Notes under the pieces: generated by a model
Database searches by the model: none
What the model saw: only the letters and a program-made list of their open reading frames with translations
Told to the model about the DNA's origin: nothing
Position numbers and translations under genes: made by a program
DNA from: DAIMFL01 sp964372215
Lineage (GTDB): Bacteria; Pseudomonadota; Alphaproteobacteria; Dongiales; Dongiaceae
DNA: 64,000 nucleotides
Assembly: GCA_964372215.1 (NCBI GenBank)
Contig: CAYJQC010000005.1
Coordinates: forward strand, 1-64,000
Direction of reading: 5' to 3'
Shown: piece after piece, positions 23,957-32,974 of the stretch
How the letters are laid out: each line of letters opens with the position of its first letter
How positions within the stretch are numbered: position 1 is the stretch's first letter

Positions 23957-24973
23957 TCAGCGCAGCTCGAGCCTGCGTTCGACCTCGACCATGACGGCCG
24001 CGGCCCCGTCGACCTGCCGGGTCAGGGTGAGTTCGCCCGCATAGCCCCCCGCCGGCCAGGCGCTCCCGCGCAGCTTGCGGCCGGCGAAGACCAGGAAATC
24101 CGCCTTGGCCGTCGGCTGCTGCAGATCGCTGCGCGCGATCAAGGCGCCGTCCGGCCCGGTCACCACCAGGGTCAGGCGGTCGCCCGGCTGGATCCCGAAC
24201 AGGTAGATCCAGAACACCAGCGCCGGGCTTGCGCGCGTCGGGCCCGACGCCGGCTCGGCGTAGCGGCCGTCGAGCACCGCCTCGCGTTCCGGCGCCTCGC
24301 CGGCGAAGCCGGCGGCCAGGACGCCGGTCGGGCGGTAGGCGAGGGCGTCGGCGGTGGCGTCCGACCACAGGGGCGTGCCGGCGACGCCGCAGCCGGCGGG
24401 AGCGCTGGCGCCGAGATAGGGATCGACGGTCTCGCCGTCGTGGCGGACCTCGAAATGCAGATGCGGAAACTCGGTATCGCCGGACAGCCCGAGCAGGCCG
24501 AGAGCCTGGCCGGCGGCGACCGCGTCGCCGGGCCGGACCGCGATGCTGCCCAGGCGCAGATGGGCGTACTGGGTCTCCCAGCCGTCGCCGTGGTCGACGA
24601 TGACGCTGTTGCCGGCTTCGCGGCCGGCGACCGCCGCCCGGCCGGTCGTCGCGGTGCTGATGTCGGCCATGCCGTCGCGCACCCGTAGGACGGTGCCGGA
24701 CGCGGCGGCGCGCACCGCCACACCGCGGCGCATCTCGGCCAGGGTCGGCAGCCGGATGTCGGTCCCCTTGTGGCCGTCATAGCCGAGCCGGCCGCAGGTG
24801 AAGTCGGCGAATCCCGGCCCGGGGTCGTCGTCGACATAGTTCTGGACGAAGCAGTCGGCGCCGACCGTGCAGGCGACCGGCAGTTCGAGTCGCGGCTCCG
24901 CCGCCGCGGCATCGCCGCCCCAGAGCAACGCCGGCAGCGCCAGCAGCGCCGCGATGCCGCCCGGCCGGATCAA
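23957..24973 (-). CDS. M23 family (LytM-type) metallopeptidase, exported
   Basis: A 338-aa zinc endopeptidase likely to cut peptidoglycan peptides in the periplasm. The start is a TTG overlapping the rnd stop (TTGA). It gives a signal peptide (IRPGGIAALLALPALLWGGDAAAAE). The LytM domain (about 60-190) has GHKGTDIRLP (His and Asp ligands) and HLHFEVRHDGE (HxH), so zinc binding looks intact. The C-terminal 130 residues are a beta-rich domain (WIYLFGIQPGDRLTLVV) of unknown role. Coupling to RNase D is a gene-order fact, with no known functional link. Confidence 0.88.
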   Translation of the reverse strand: MIRPGGIAALLALPALLWGGDAAAAEPRLELPVACTVGADCFVQNYVDDDPGPGFADFTCGRLGYDGHKGTDIRLPTLAEMRRGVAVRAAASGTVLRVRDGMADISTATTGRAAVAGREAGNSVIVDHGDGWETQYAHLRLGSIAVRPGDAVAAGQALGLLGLSGDTEFPHLHFEVRHDGETVDPYLGASAPAGCGVAGTPLWSDATADALAYRPTGVLAAGFAGEAPEREAVLDGRYAEPASGPTRASPALVFWIYLFGIQPGDRLTLVVTGPDGALIARSDLQQPTAKADFLVFAGRKLRGSAWPAGGYAGELTLTRQVDGAAAVMVEVERRLELR

Positions 24974-26130
24974 GCGTCGGCGGCGGTCGGCACCACGCGA
25001 ATCCGCCGGCCGTCCGCGGTCAGCGCCAGGCGCCCGTGTTTCAGGGCCAGGGCGTCCTCGCCGAACATCTCGCGGCGCCAGCCGGTGAGCGCGGCCACGT
25101 CGGCCTTGTCGTCGGCGGCGATGAGGGTCAGGTCCTCGGCGTTCGCCACCAGCTTCTGGGCCACGTCGTTGGCCTCGCACCTGGTCTTCAGCAGCACGCG
25201 CAGGAGATCGACCACCGGCGCCAGGCCGGAAGGCAGGTCGACCCGCGGCGTCGCCTTCGGGCAGTCCGCGTCGGGCAGCTCGACCCCGCGCTTCACCGCC
25301 GCCAGCAGGCCCTGGCCCATGCGGCCTTCGGCGAAGCCGCGCTGCATGCCGCGGCTGCGGGCCAGCTCCTCGACCCCGGTCGGCGCATGCGAGGCGATCT
25401 CGACCAGCGACTCGTCCTTGAGCACCCGGTTGCGCGGCAGGTCGCGGGCCTGCGCCTCTTCCTCGCGCCAGGCCGCGACCTCGCGCAGGATCGCCAGGAA
25501 GCGGCGGTTCTCGCTGCGGGTCTTGAGCCGGCGCCAGGATTCGCGCGGGTCGAGCCGATAGGTCGCCGGGTTGGTCAGCACCCGCATCTCCTCCTCGACC
25601 CACTGGCCGCGGCCGCTCTTGTCGATCCGCCGCTTCAGCTTCTCGTAGGCCGGCCGGAGATGGGTGACATCGGACAGCGCGTATTGCAGCTGCTTGTCGG
25701 TCAGCGGCCGGTGCGACCAGTCGGTGAAGCGCGACGACTTGTCGATCCGCGCGCCGGCCAGCTTGGCGGCGAGATTCTCATAGCTGACCGCGTCGCCGAA
25801 GCCGCAGACCATGGCGGCGACCTGGGTGTCGACGATCGGTTCCGGGATCGTCCCGGTCATGTGGAAGAAGATCTCGATGTCCTGCCGCGCGGCGTGGAAC
25901 ACCTTCAGCACCTTGGTGGTGGCCAGCAGCCCGAACAGCGGCGCGAGGTCGAGTCCCGGCGCGACGGTGTCGATCGCGGCGGTTTCCTCGGGGCCGGCGA
26001 TCTGCACCAGGCAGAGCTTGGGCCAATAGGTCCGATCCCGGATGAACTCGGTATCGATGGTGACGTATTCGGCTTCGCTCTGGCGCGCGCAGAAGCGGGC
26101 CAGCTCGCTGCTATCGGCGATAAGGGTCAT
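24970..26130 (-). CDS. rnd: Ribonuclease D
   Basis: RNase D is a 3'-5' exonuclease that trims tRNA and other small RNA ends. The protein is 386 aa from the ATG at 26130 (MTLIADSSELA). The DEDDy exonuclease motifs are visible: VTIDTEFIRD, VFHAARQDIEIF, VDTQVAAMVCGFG and YALSDVTHL with the Tyr. An HRDC domain follows at about 205-290, and a second, HRDC-like helical domain ends the protein. The in-frame extension to 26175 is poorly conserved. The stop overlaps the M23 start. Confidence 0.95.
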   Translation of the reverse strand: MTLIADSSELARFCARQSEAEYVTIDTEFIRDRTYWPKLCLVQIAGPEETAAIDTVAPGLDLAPLFGLLATTKVLKVFHAARQDIEIFFHMTGTIPEPIVDTQVAAMVCGFGDAVSYENLAAKLAGARIDKSSRFTDWSHRPLTDKQLQYALSDVTHLRPAYEKLKRRIDKSGRGQWVEEEMRVLTNPATYRLDPRESWRRLKTRSENRRFLAILREVAAWREEEAQARDLPRNRVLKDESLVEIASHAPTGVEELARSRGMQRGFAEGRMGQGLLAAVKRGVELPDADCPKATPRVDLPSGLAPVVDLLRVLLKTRCEANDVAQKLVANAEDLTLIAADDKADVAALTGWRREMFGEDALALKHGRLALTADGRRIRVVPTAADA

Positions 26131-26520
26131 GGGCTGTGTTCTACACGGATTCGGCCGGCCCGGAAAGCGAGCCAAGCGGTCGCGAAAGCGGGTTGCCGGC
26201 AGGCTGCCGGGCCGTCTTGGGGATTTTATATAATGGGCTGGAATAAAAGAAGAAAATTCTCCGACTTAAAGCAATTTAGGAGCTCCTGGGGCGGGCTGAA
26301 TCGGCACGTCGGGAATAGATGCCTCATCGTCGCCGGGTCTCGTCAGGTTGGCTGGTGTGCGCAGCTTTCTGCTGGCTTTCGCGTTAGTCTGTTGTCCATG
26401 GATCGTTCTTCGAGCGATTCGCCTTGCTTCCGACCACAGAGCGCAACTTGGCTTTTGGATGTGTTGCGCGGTCAGGCTATACGCTTCGCGACGGGCACCA
26501 CGTCAACCAATCGGAATGAA
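26131..26520. other. AT-rich intergenic stretch before the restriction gene
   Basis: No convincing gene is seen. The segment from about 26220 to 26280 is strikingly AT-rich for this genome and includes TATAAT at 26229-26234, a candidate -10 for the downstream gene. An open frame continues in from inside rnd but has no conserved content. The base composition suggests it came with the type IIG gene. Confidence 0.5.
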
Positions 26521-29500
26521 ATGACCGATTCGCCAGCCACAATCGAGCTGCTGCGTCACCTTGCGACCCGACCCGGCCACGACGAGGTTAAGGCAGACTT
26601 TCGGCAACTGCTTGTCGAGGAGTTCGGGATCGAGCTCGGTGCGCTCGACTTCGAGCGCCGGGTGCCAGAGGTGCGCGGGCGATTGGACGCCCTGATCGGC
26701 CGCACAGTCTTCGAGGCCAAGAGCGACCTCGACCGCGAATGGCAGGACGTCGAACGGCGCATGCCGGACTACCTGGCTGATCGCGAGCGGGAGGAGGGCG
26801 AGCGCTTCGTCGGCGTCGCCTCTGATGGCACCAAGTGGGCGGTGTTCGAGCTCAGTGCCGGCAAGCTCGAAGTGGTCAAGCGCACTACGCTGGACCCAGA
26901 TCGTGCCGGCGAGTTCCTGGCCTGGCTCGATGGTGCTTTGGCCCTCAAGTCTTCGCTGCCGCCCGATCCTCTGACGATCCGCGCCGAGCTGGGCCAGGAT
27001 TCGGTCGCCTTCCGGCTTGTCGACGCCGAGCTGCGCAGACTCTGGGACGAACTGAAGCAGCACCCCGACGTGGCGCTGAAGCGCCAGCTTTGGGCCGAGC
27101 TGCTGAAGCACGTCTATGGCCGCGAAGTGGAAGGCGACGGGCTGTGGTTCCAGCACACATTCCTGGTGGTGGTTGCCAAGTGCATCGCCCTCGCGGTCAT
27201 GGGCATGCGCGAGGACGATCCCAGGCGGCTGCTGTCCGGCGAGGCCTTCGCCTCGGCCGGCATCGACGGCGCGGTGGAGAGCGACTTCTTCGACTGGGTG
27301 GTCGCCGATCCGAAGGGCGAGGCGCTGGTCCGCCGGATCATGAATCACGTGCGTCGCTTTCGCCTCGCGGAGGTCGAAAGCGACGTGCTCAAGATCCTTT
27401 ACGAATCTCTCATCGACCGGGAGGAGCGGCACGGGCTCGGCGAGTACTACACACCGGACTGGCTGGCGGCGAAAATCGTTCGCAACGCGGTAACCTCACC
27501 GCTCGAACAGCGCGTGCTCGACCCGGCCTGCGGCTCAGGCACCTTCCTGTTCCACGCCATCCGCAACTTCCTGGCGGAGGCCGATGACGCAGACCTCGAC
27601 AAGAAGCGGCGTGCGGCCGAGGCATGCGCCCACGTGGCGGGGACCGACATCCACCCAGTCGCGGTGATCATCGCCCGCGTGACCTATCTGCTGGCGCTGG
27701 CGCCGGCCCTCGCTTCGCGCTCAGGCGGACTATCAATTCCGGTCTATCTCGGCGACGCCATGCAGCTCTCGATCTCCGAGTTCATGGCCGGCAAGGAGCT
27801 GACGATCCGCGTGCCGCCGCCGCCGGCGGGCGCGGGAAAAAGCGGCGAGGCTGACGGCAACGGTCACGAACAACTCGATTTCCCCGAGACGTTCTGCCGC
27901 GATCCCGCCCTGTTCGACAAGGCGATCGAGCGGATGCGCACGGGGTCGCAGGCGGGCATGACGCGCGCGCAGATCGAGAAGGCGCTGCACCGGATCACCG
28001 AGCAGCATTACCGCGCCGACGCGACCCGGGAGCAGGAGCTAGCGATCAAGGACCTCGGCAAGACCTACCAAACCTTCGACCGGCTGCGGAGGGAGGGACG
28101 CGATACGGTCTGGGCCTATGTCGCACGTAACCTGTCACGCCCGCTTGCGCTGTCGGCTGGCGGCGGCTGGGCACATGTGGTGGTCGGCAATCCTCCCTGG
28201 CTAGCCTTCCGCCACATGAACTCCGATCTGCAGAAGAGATTCAAGGAACTCGCAAGGGGCGAGCGGGTATATGTAGCCCGTGTTCCTTCTCAAAATGATC
28301 TCTGTGCGCTCTTCACAGTACGAGCTGCACATCTCTACCTGCGTTCCGGTGGGCGCCTCGCCTTCGTCCTGCCCATGGCGGCGTTGACACGCGGTCAGTT
28401 CGAGCTTTTCCGCAAAGGCTCTTTCGCTTCCGTGCGCATGGCGTGGGACGAGGCTTGGACTATGGATGATTCCGTAAAGCCCCTGTTTCCAGTGCCATCG
28501 TGCGTCGTGTTCGGGCGCCGTCGGGCTACAGCGAAGTCACTTCCTGACACAGTTAGGGCGTACTCAGGCGTGCTGCCTTTTCGTGACGCGCCCGAGAAAA
28601 TTGCGGACGCGAAACTGAAGGTGGTTGAGGATGCTCCGGCGCTACAAATGGCGCAGAGAGCGGGAGGTTCTCCTTATCGAGAGGCATTCAGGCAAGGAGC
28701 AATTCTCGTACCCAGAATGCTTTGCTTCGTGGAACGCAAGAGTTCTGGTCGACTGGGATCAGACCCTTCCGCACCGCTGGTAGTTAGTCGTCGCTCGTCG
28801 CAGGAAAAGGCTCCGTGGCGCAATGCCGAGTCTATAGAGAACAAAGTGGAGAACGACTACCTAAGGCCGGCCTATCTCGGAGAGTCAGTTTTGCCTTACC
28901 GTGTGTTTCGTGTGTTCGAGGCAGTGGTTCCAGTTACGGACACAGGCGTCGTGCTGAATGCCGAAGCCGCAGCCAATCGTGGGCTAGCTGATCTGCACGG
29001 TTGGATCGCAAAGGCCGAGAAAGTATGGAGCAAACACAGAAAATCTGCGCGAGAGCTGACTGGTCAATTGAACTACATTAACCAGTTGTCGTCCCAGTTT
29101 CCGGTAAATCCAGTGCGAGTCGTATACGCCGCATCCGGTTCATTGCCCGCTGCTTGCCTCTTGCGAGACAATCGAGGAGTGATAGAACACAAGCTGTATT
29201 GGATGGCAGCTTCAACTGATGGCGAGGCTCGCTACCTGACCAGCATTCTCAACAGCGAAACCGCTAGAGCCCGGGCTGAGCAGTACCAGTCTCGCGGCCA
29301 GTTTGGTGCACGCGACTTTGACAAGGTGATGTTCAATCTGCCGATCCCGCGGTTCGATCCTGAGGACAAGCTCCATCGCGCCCTCGCCGATGCTGCAGCT
29401 AAGGCGGAGCATGTGGCGGCGATAGTCGAACTGCCCGAGGGTATGAAGTTCCAGCGTGCTCGTTCGCTTGTTCGCGCAGCTCTAACCGAGGAGGGAATCT

Positions 29501-29544
29501 CCCGGAAAATCAACAAGCTGGTGTCCGATCTTCTGGATCAATAG
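26521..29544 (+). CDS. Type IIG-like restriction endonuclease-methyltransferase (N6-adenine)
   Basis: One 1007-aa polypeptide that appears to hold nuclease, methylase and target recognition. The N-terminus has a PD-(D/E)xK-like core, RLDALIGRTVFEAKSDL (Asp56, Glu65, Lys67). A helical linker (about 150-310) leads to a gamma-class N6-adenine methyltransferase: motif I VLDPACGSGTF near 331-341 and motif IV NPPW near 557. The last 350 residues should be the target recognition domain. No separate R, M or S gene is nearby. An earlier in-frame ATG at 26398 is possible. DNA of the last third is much poorer in GC: 45% by hand count at 29041-29100 against 67% at 27061-27120. Confidence 0.85.
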   Translation: MTDSPATIELLRHLATRPGHDEVKADFRQLLVEEFGIELGALDFERRVPEVRGRLDALIGRTVFEAKSDLDREWQDVERRMPDYLADREREEGERFVGVASDGTKWAVFELSAGKLEVVKRTTLDPDRAGEFLAWLDGALALKSSLPPDPLTIRAELGQDSVAFRLVDAELRRLWDELKQHPDVALKRQLWAELLKHVYGREVEGDGLWFQHTFLVVVAKCIALAVMGMREDDPRRLLSGEAFASAGIDGAVESDFFDWVVADPKGEALVRRIMNHVRRFRLAEVESDVLKILYESLIDREERHGLGEYYTPDWLAAKIVRNAVTSPLEQRVLDPACGSGTFLFHAIRNFLAEADDADLDKKRRAAEACAHVAGTDIHPVAVIIARVTYLLALAPALASRSGGLSIPVYLGDAMQLSISEFMAGKELTIRVPPPPAGAGKSGEADGNGHEQLDFPETFCRDPALFDKAIERMRTGSQAGMTRAQIEKALHRITEQHYRADATREQELAIKDLGKTYQTFDRLRREGRDTVWAYVARNLSRPLALSAGGGWAHVVVGNPPWLAFRHMNSDLQKRFKELARGERVYVARVPSQNDLCALFTVRAAHLYLRSGGRLAFVLPMAALTRGQFELFRKGSFASVRMAWDEAWTMDDSVKPLFPVPSCVVFGRRRATAKSLPDTVRAYSGVLPFRDAPEKIADAKLKVVEDAPALQMAQRAGGSPYREAFRQGAILVPRMLCFVERKSSGRLGSDPSAPLVVSRRSSQEKAPWRNAESIENKVENDYLRPAYLGESVLPYRVFRVFEAVVPVTDTGVVLNAEAAANRGLADLHGWIAKAEKVWSKHRKSARELTGQLNYINQLSSQFPVNPVRVVYAASGSLPAACLLRDNRGVIEHKLYWMAASTDGEARYLTSILNSETARARAEQYQSRGQFGARDFDKVMFNLPIPRFDPEDKLHRALADAAAKAEHVAAIVELPEGMKFQRARSLVRAALTEEGISRKINKLVSDLLDQ

Positions 29545-29632
29545 CGATGCCAACTGGCCGCGACCGACGACTCGGCGCCGGGGTTGCCTAGAAGCATTTC
29601 AAATCAATACGTTAGCCGAACAGGGCGGGGGC

Positions 29633-29638
29633 TTGACA
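29633..29638 (+). promoter_or_regulatory. Consensus -35 element upstream of aspS
   Basis: A perfect TTGACA stands 107 bases before the aspS ATG. The matching -10 region is poor (GCTCCT at 17 bp), as is common in GC-rich alphaproteobacteria, so the call is tentative. Confidence 0.3.
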
Positions 29639-29744
29639 GAACCGCGGATTCCGTGGCTCCTGCCGCGGGATTTTTCGCCGTCGATCCGCCCGTCCCGTGG
29701 TCGGATTCCGGGGCCCCGATGCGGGCCGCCCCCAGGGAGTTGTC

Positions 29745-31526
29745 ATGCATCCGTACAGGACCCACAGCTGCGGCGCGCTGCGCCTCGCCGACGCCGGGAC
29801 GGAGGTGCGGCTGGCCGGCTGGCTCCATCGCAAGCGCGACCACGGCAACCTGCTGTTCGTCGACCTGCGCGACCATTACGGCCTGACCCAGTGCGTGATC
29901 GACACCTCGAGCGCGCTGTTCCCGGCGATCGAGGGCTTGCGGCTCGAAGGCGTGGTGTCGCTGACCGGCAAGGTGGTGGCGCGGCCGGCCGAGACCGTCA
30001 ACCCGAAGCTGGCCACCGGCGAGGTCGAGCTGCAGATCGCCGCCATCGAGGTGCTGTCGACGGCCGAGATGCTGCCGCTGCAGGTCAACTCGGACGAGGA
30101 CACCAACGAGGAACTGCGCCTGCGTTATCGCTTCCTCGATCTGCGGCGCGAGCGCATCCACAAGAACATCCTGCTGCGCTCCCGGGTGATCTCCTCGATT
30201 CGCCGGCGCATGGTCGACCAGGGCTTCGTCGAGTTCCAGACCCCGATCCTGACCTCGTCGAGCCCCGAGGGCGCGCGCGACTTCCTGGTGCCGAGCCGCA
30301 TGCATCCCGGCAAGTTCTACGCCCTGCCGCAGGCGCCGCAGCAGTTCAAGCAGCTCCTGATGGTCGCCGGCTTCGACCGCTATTTCCAGATCGCGCCCTG
30401 CTTCCGCGACGAGGACAGCCGGGCCGACCGCTCGCCCGGCGAGTTCTACCAGCTCGATTTCGAGATGAGCTTCGTGACCCAGGAGGACGTGTTCGCGGCG
30501 ATCGAGCCGGTGTTGCACGGCGTGTTCGAGGAGTTCGCGAACGGCCGCAAGGTGACGCCGGCGCCGTTCCCGCGGATTCCCTTCGACGAGGCGATGCTGA
30601 ACTACGGCTCCGACAAGCCGGATCTGCGCAACCCGCTGGTGATCGCCGACGTGACCGAGAGCTTCCGCGGCTCGGGCTTCGGCATCTTCGCCAAGGCGGT
30701 CGAGGCCGGCGGCATCGTGCGGGCGATTCCGGCACCCGGCGCCGCCGGGCGGCCGCGCAGCTTCTTCGACAAGCTGAACGAGTGGGCGCGCGAACAGGGC
30801 GCGGCCGGCCTCGGCTACATCGTCTACGCGGCCGAGGGCCCCAAGGGGCCGATCGCCAAGAACCTGGACGAGGCGCGGCTTGCCGCGATCAAGCGGGCGG
30901 CCGGCCTCGAGGACGGCGACGCGGTGTTCTTCGCCTGTGACAAGCCTTCCGTCGCGCCCAAGTTCGCCGGCGCGGTCCGCACCAAGCTGTGCGAGGACCT
31001 GGGCCTGCTCGAGTCCAACGTCTTCCGCTTCTGCTGGATCGTCGACTTCCCGATGTACGAGCAGGATCCCGAGACCGGCAAGATCGAGTTCAGCCACAAC
31101 CCGTTCTCGATGCCCCAGGGCGGGCTGGAGGCGCTGGAGACGCGCGATCCGCTGACCCTCAAGGCCTACCAGTACGACATCGTCTGCAACGGCGTGGAGC
31201 TGTCCTCGGGCGCGATCCGGAACCACCTGCCGCAGATCATGTACAAGGCCTTCGAGATCGCCGGCTACTCGGCCGCGGAGGTCGAGAGCCGGTTCGGCGG
31301 CATGCTGACCGCGTTCAAGTACGGCGCCCCGCCCCATGGCGGCTCGGCGCCCGGCATCGACCGCATCGTCATGCTGTTGGCCGACGAGAAGAACATCCGC
31401 GAAGTGGTTGCCTTCCCGATGAACCAGAAGGCCGAGGACCTGCTGATGCAGGCGCCGGCCGAGGTCCCGGCGGCGCGTCTCAAGGAGCTCTCGATCAAGC
31501 TCGACCTGCCGCCGGTCAAGAAGTAA
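29745..31526 (+). CDS. aspS: Aspartyl-tRNA synthetase, probably non-discriminating
   Basis: The enzyme charges tRNA-Asp, and in genomes with GatCAB often also tRNA-Asn. The 593-aa protein is of the bacterial type: N-terminal OB fold, class II core with FRDEDSRADRSPGEFYQLD (motif 2), GAD insertion domain (about 290-415) and GGSAPGIDRIVML (motif 3). The ATG at 29745 has AGGGAG upstream. His33 (RDHGNLLF) replaces the Leu30 of the discriminating E. coli enzyme; from memory, His here goes with relaxed tRNA recognition. gatC, gatA and gatB are 28 kb downstream, consistent with that. Confidence 0.95.
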   Translation: MHPYRTHSCGALRLADAGTEVRLAGWLHRKRDHGNLLFVDLRDHYGLTQCVIDTSSALFPAIEGLRLEGVVSLTGKVVARPAETVNPKLATGEVELQIAAIEVLSTAEMLPLQVNSDEDTNEELRLRYRFLDLRRERIHKNILLRSRVISSIRRRMVDQGFVEFQTPILTSSSPEGARDFLVPSRMHPGKFYALPQAPQQFKQLLMVAGFDRYFQIAPCFRDEDSRADRSPGEFYQLDFEMSFVTQEDVFAAIEPVLHGVFEEFANGRKVTPAPFPRIPFDEAMLNYGSDKPDLRNPLVIADVTESFRGSGFGIFAKAVEAGGIVRAIPAPGAAGRPRSFFDKLNEWAREQGAAGLGYIVYAAEGPKGPIAKNLDEARLAAIKRAAGLEDGDAVFFACDKPSVAPKFAGAVRTKLCEDLGLLESNVFRFCWIVDFPMYEQDPETGKIEFSHNPFSMPQGGLEALETRDPLTLKAYQYDIVCNGVELSSGAIRNHLPQIMYKAFEIAGYSAAEVESRFGGMLTAFKYGAPPHGGSAPGIDRIVMLLADEKNIREVVAFPMNQKAEDLLMQAPAEVPAARLKELSIKLDLPPVKK

Positions 31527-31626
31527 TTCCCCAGCGGGCGACCGTGGAATGCGCCGGCGGACGTTGCCATTCCCCACGGCCGTCCATAGAGTCGCTCGTT
31601 CTGTTTTGGGCCTGTAGGAGCAGCCA

Positions 31627-32661
31627 ATGGCGCGACCCGCGGAGGACGGCTTCTTCATGCCGGCGGAATGGACGCCGCATGGTCGCTGCTGGATGGCCTG
31701 GCCGTGCCGGGCCGAGCTGTGGGGCGATCATCTGGAGGCCGCGCGCGACGCCTATGCCGAGGTGGCCCTGGCGATCGCCCGCTTCGAGCCGGTGACCATG
31801 GTGGCCAAGCCGAAGAGCGTGGCCGAGGTCTCGCTCAAGGTCGGCTCGGGTTCCAGCGTCAGCGTGTTCTCCCTGCCGCATGACGATTCCTGGATGCGCG
31901 ACATGGGGCCGACCTTCGTGGTCGACGGCAGCGGCCAGGTCGCCGGCGTCGACTGGCAGTGGAACGCCTGGGGCGCCAAGTATCCCGATCACGACCGCGA
32001 TGCCGAGGTGGCGACCAGCGTGCTCGAGCATCTCCGCATGCGCCGCTACCCGGCGCCGTTCGTGCTGGAGGGCGGCGCCATCCATACCGACGGCGACGGC
32101 ACGCTGCTCACCACCGAGAGCGTGCTGCTCAATCCCAACCGCAACCCCGACCTCGACCGGAAGCAGATGGAAGAGCTGCTCGCCGCCTATCTCGGCATCG
32201 GCAAGGTGATCTGGCTGGGCGACGGGCTGACCGACGACGACACCGACGGCCATGTCGACAACCTCGCCTGCTTCGTCCGGCCCGGCGTGGTCGCGGCCCT
32301 CACCAGCAACGACCCCGAGGATTCGAACTTCAAGATCCTGCAGGACAATCTCGGCCGCCTACGGGCCGCCACCGACGCCCACGGCCGGTCGCTCGAGGTG
32401 GTCGAGATCGAGCAGCCGAAGGCGCGCCTGTTCGAGGATGGCCGCCGCAAGGGGCTGTCCTACATCAATTTCTACATCGCCAATGGCGGCGTCATCATCC
32501 CCGCCTTCGAGGACCCGCAGGACGCCCGCGCCTACGACACCATCAACAAGCTGTTCCCGGGCCGCGAGGTGGTGCAGGTGCCGGCGCTCGACATCCTGAA
32601 CGGCGGCGGCGGCATCCACTGCATCACCCAGCAGCAGCCGGCGGGGACTGCGGCGACCTGA
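31627..32661 (+). CDS. aguA: Agmatine deiminase / peptidyl-arginine deiminase family protein
   Basis: Agmatine deiminase makes N-carbamoylputrescine from agmatine on the way to putrescine. The 344-aa protein has the family landmarks: MPAEWTPHGRCWMAWP at the start, DDSWMRDMGPTFVV, LEGGAIHTDGDG, the catalytic His in DDTDGHVDNLACF, and the nucleophile Cys332 in GGGGIHCITQQ. Length is slightly under the 360-370 of plant and Pseudomonas enzymes. It is close behind aspS but with its own spacer, and is followed by a repeat cluster. Confidence 0.93.
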   Translation: MARPAEDGFFMPAEWTPHGRCWMAWPCRAELWGDHLEAARDAYAEVALAIARFEPVTMVAKPKSVAEVSLKVGSGSSVSVFSLPHDDSWMRDMGPTFVVDGSGQVAGVDWQWNAWGAKYPDHDRDAEVATSVLEHLRMRRYPAPFVLEGGAIHTDGDGTLLTTESVLLNPNRNPDLDRKQMEELLAAYLGIGKVIWLGDGLTDDDTDGHVDNLACFVRPGVVAALTSNDPEDSNFKILQDNLGRLRAATDAHGRSLEVVEIEQPKARLFEDGRRKGLSYINFYIANGGVIIPAFEDPQDARAYDTINKLFPGREVVQVPALDILNGGGGIHCITQQQPAGTAAT

Positions 32662-32671
32662 GGCGACCTCC

Positions 32672-32786
32672 TAGAGCGTGATCCGATCGAACCCGCTCGG
32701 TTCGATCGGTGAATCACGCTCTACTCTATCGAAAGAAGGGCACGATTCACCGATCAGGTTGATTCAACCTGATCGGATCGTGCCCT
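32672..32786. repeat. REP-like bipartite palindrome, family 1, complete copy
   Basis: P1 (32672-32723, TAGAGCGTGATCCGATC...GAATCACGCTCTA) and P2 (32737-32786, AGGGCACGATTCACCGATC...GATCGGATCGTGCCCT) are separated by 13 bases. P2 is an inverted relative of P1. Both stems keep a 3-base asymmetry, GATTCACCGATC against GATCGGATC. Confidence 0.88.
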
Positions 32787-32810
32787 AGCGGCGGGCGACC
32801 CCTGGGGAAA

Positions 32811-32931
32811 CATCCTGCGTCCTTCGAGACGCGTTCCTGCGGAACGCTCCTCAGGATGAGGACCAATCATTGTGGCTGAAGGAAAGGGCCTCATGCTGAG
32901 GAGGGCGCGTCAGCGCCCGTCTCGAAGCACG
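32811..32931. repeat. Dispersed repeat, family 2 (CCTCATGCTGAG...CTCGAAGCA), two inverted units
   Basis: The first unit reads CCTTCGAGACG...CTCCTCAGGATGAGG and the second CCTCATGCTGAGGAGG...GTCTCGAAGCACG, opposed to each other. Related units occur at 54921-55010 and 59517-59656. Confidence 0.82.
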
Positions 32932-32974
32932 CACGGCCGCTGTCCAACGCTCCCGGCGACGGGACGCAGCCTTC

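Larger units (their letters stand above)
32662..32974. other. Gene-free interval filled with two repeat families
   Basis: The 313 bases between aguA and the convergent dehydrogenase gene hold the REP-like doublet (32672-32786) and two inverted units of the second repeat family (32811-32931). No gene is seen. Confidence 0.8.

Noticed and set aside
25036..26520. Extension of the type IIG frame far upstream, to about 1500 aa
   Set aside because: It lies antisense to rnd over most of its length, has no conserved content, and codon use there is that of a shadow frame. The start at 26521 leaves a full protein.
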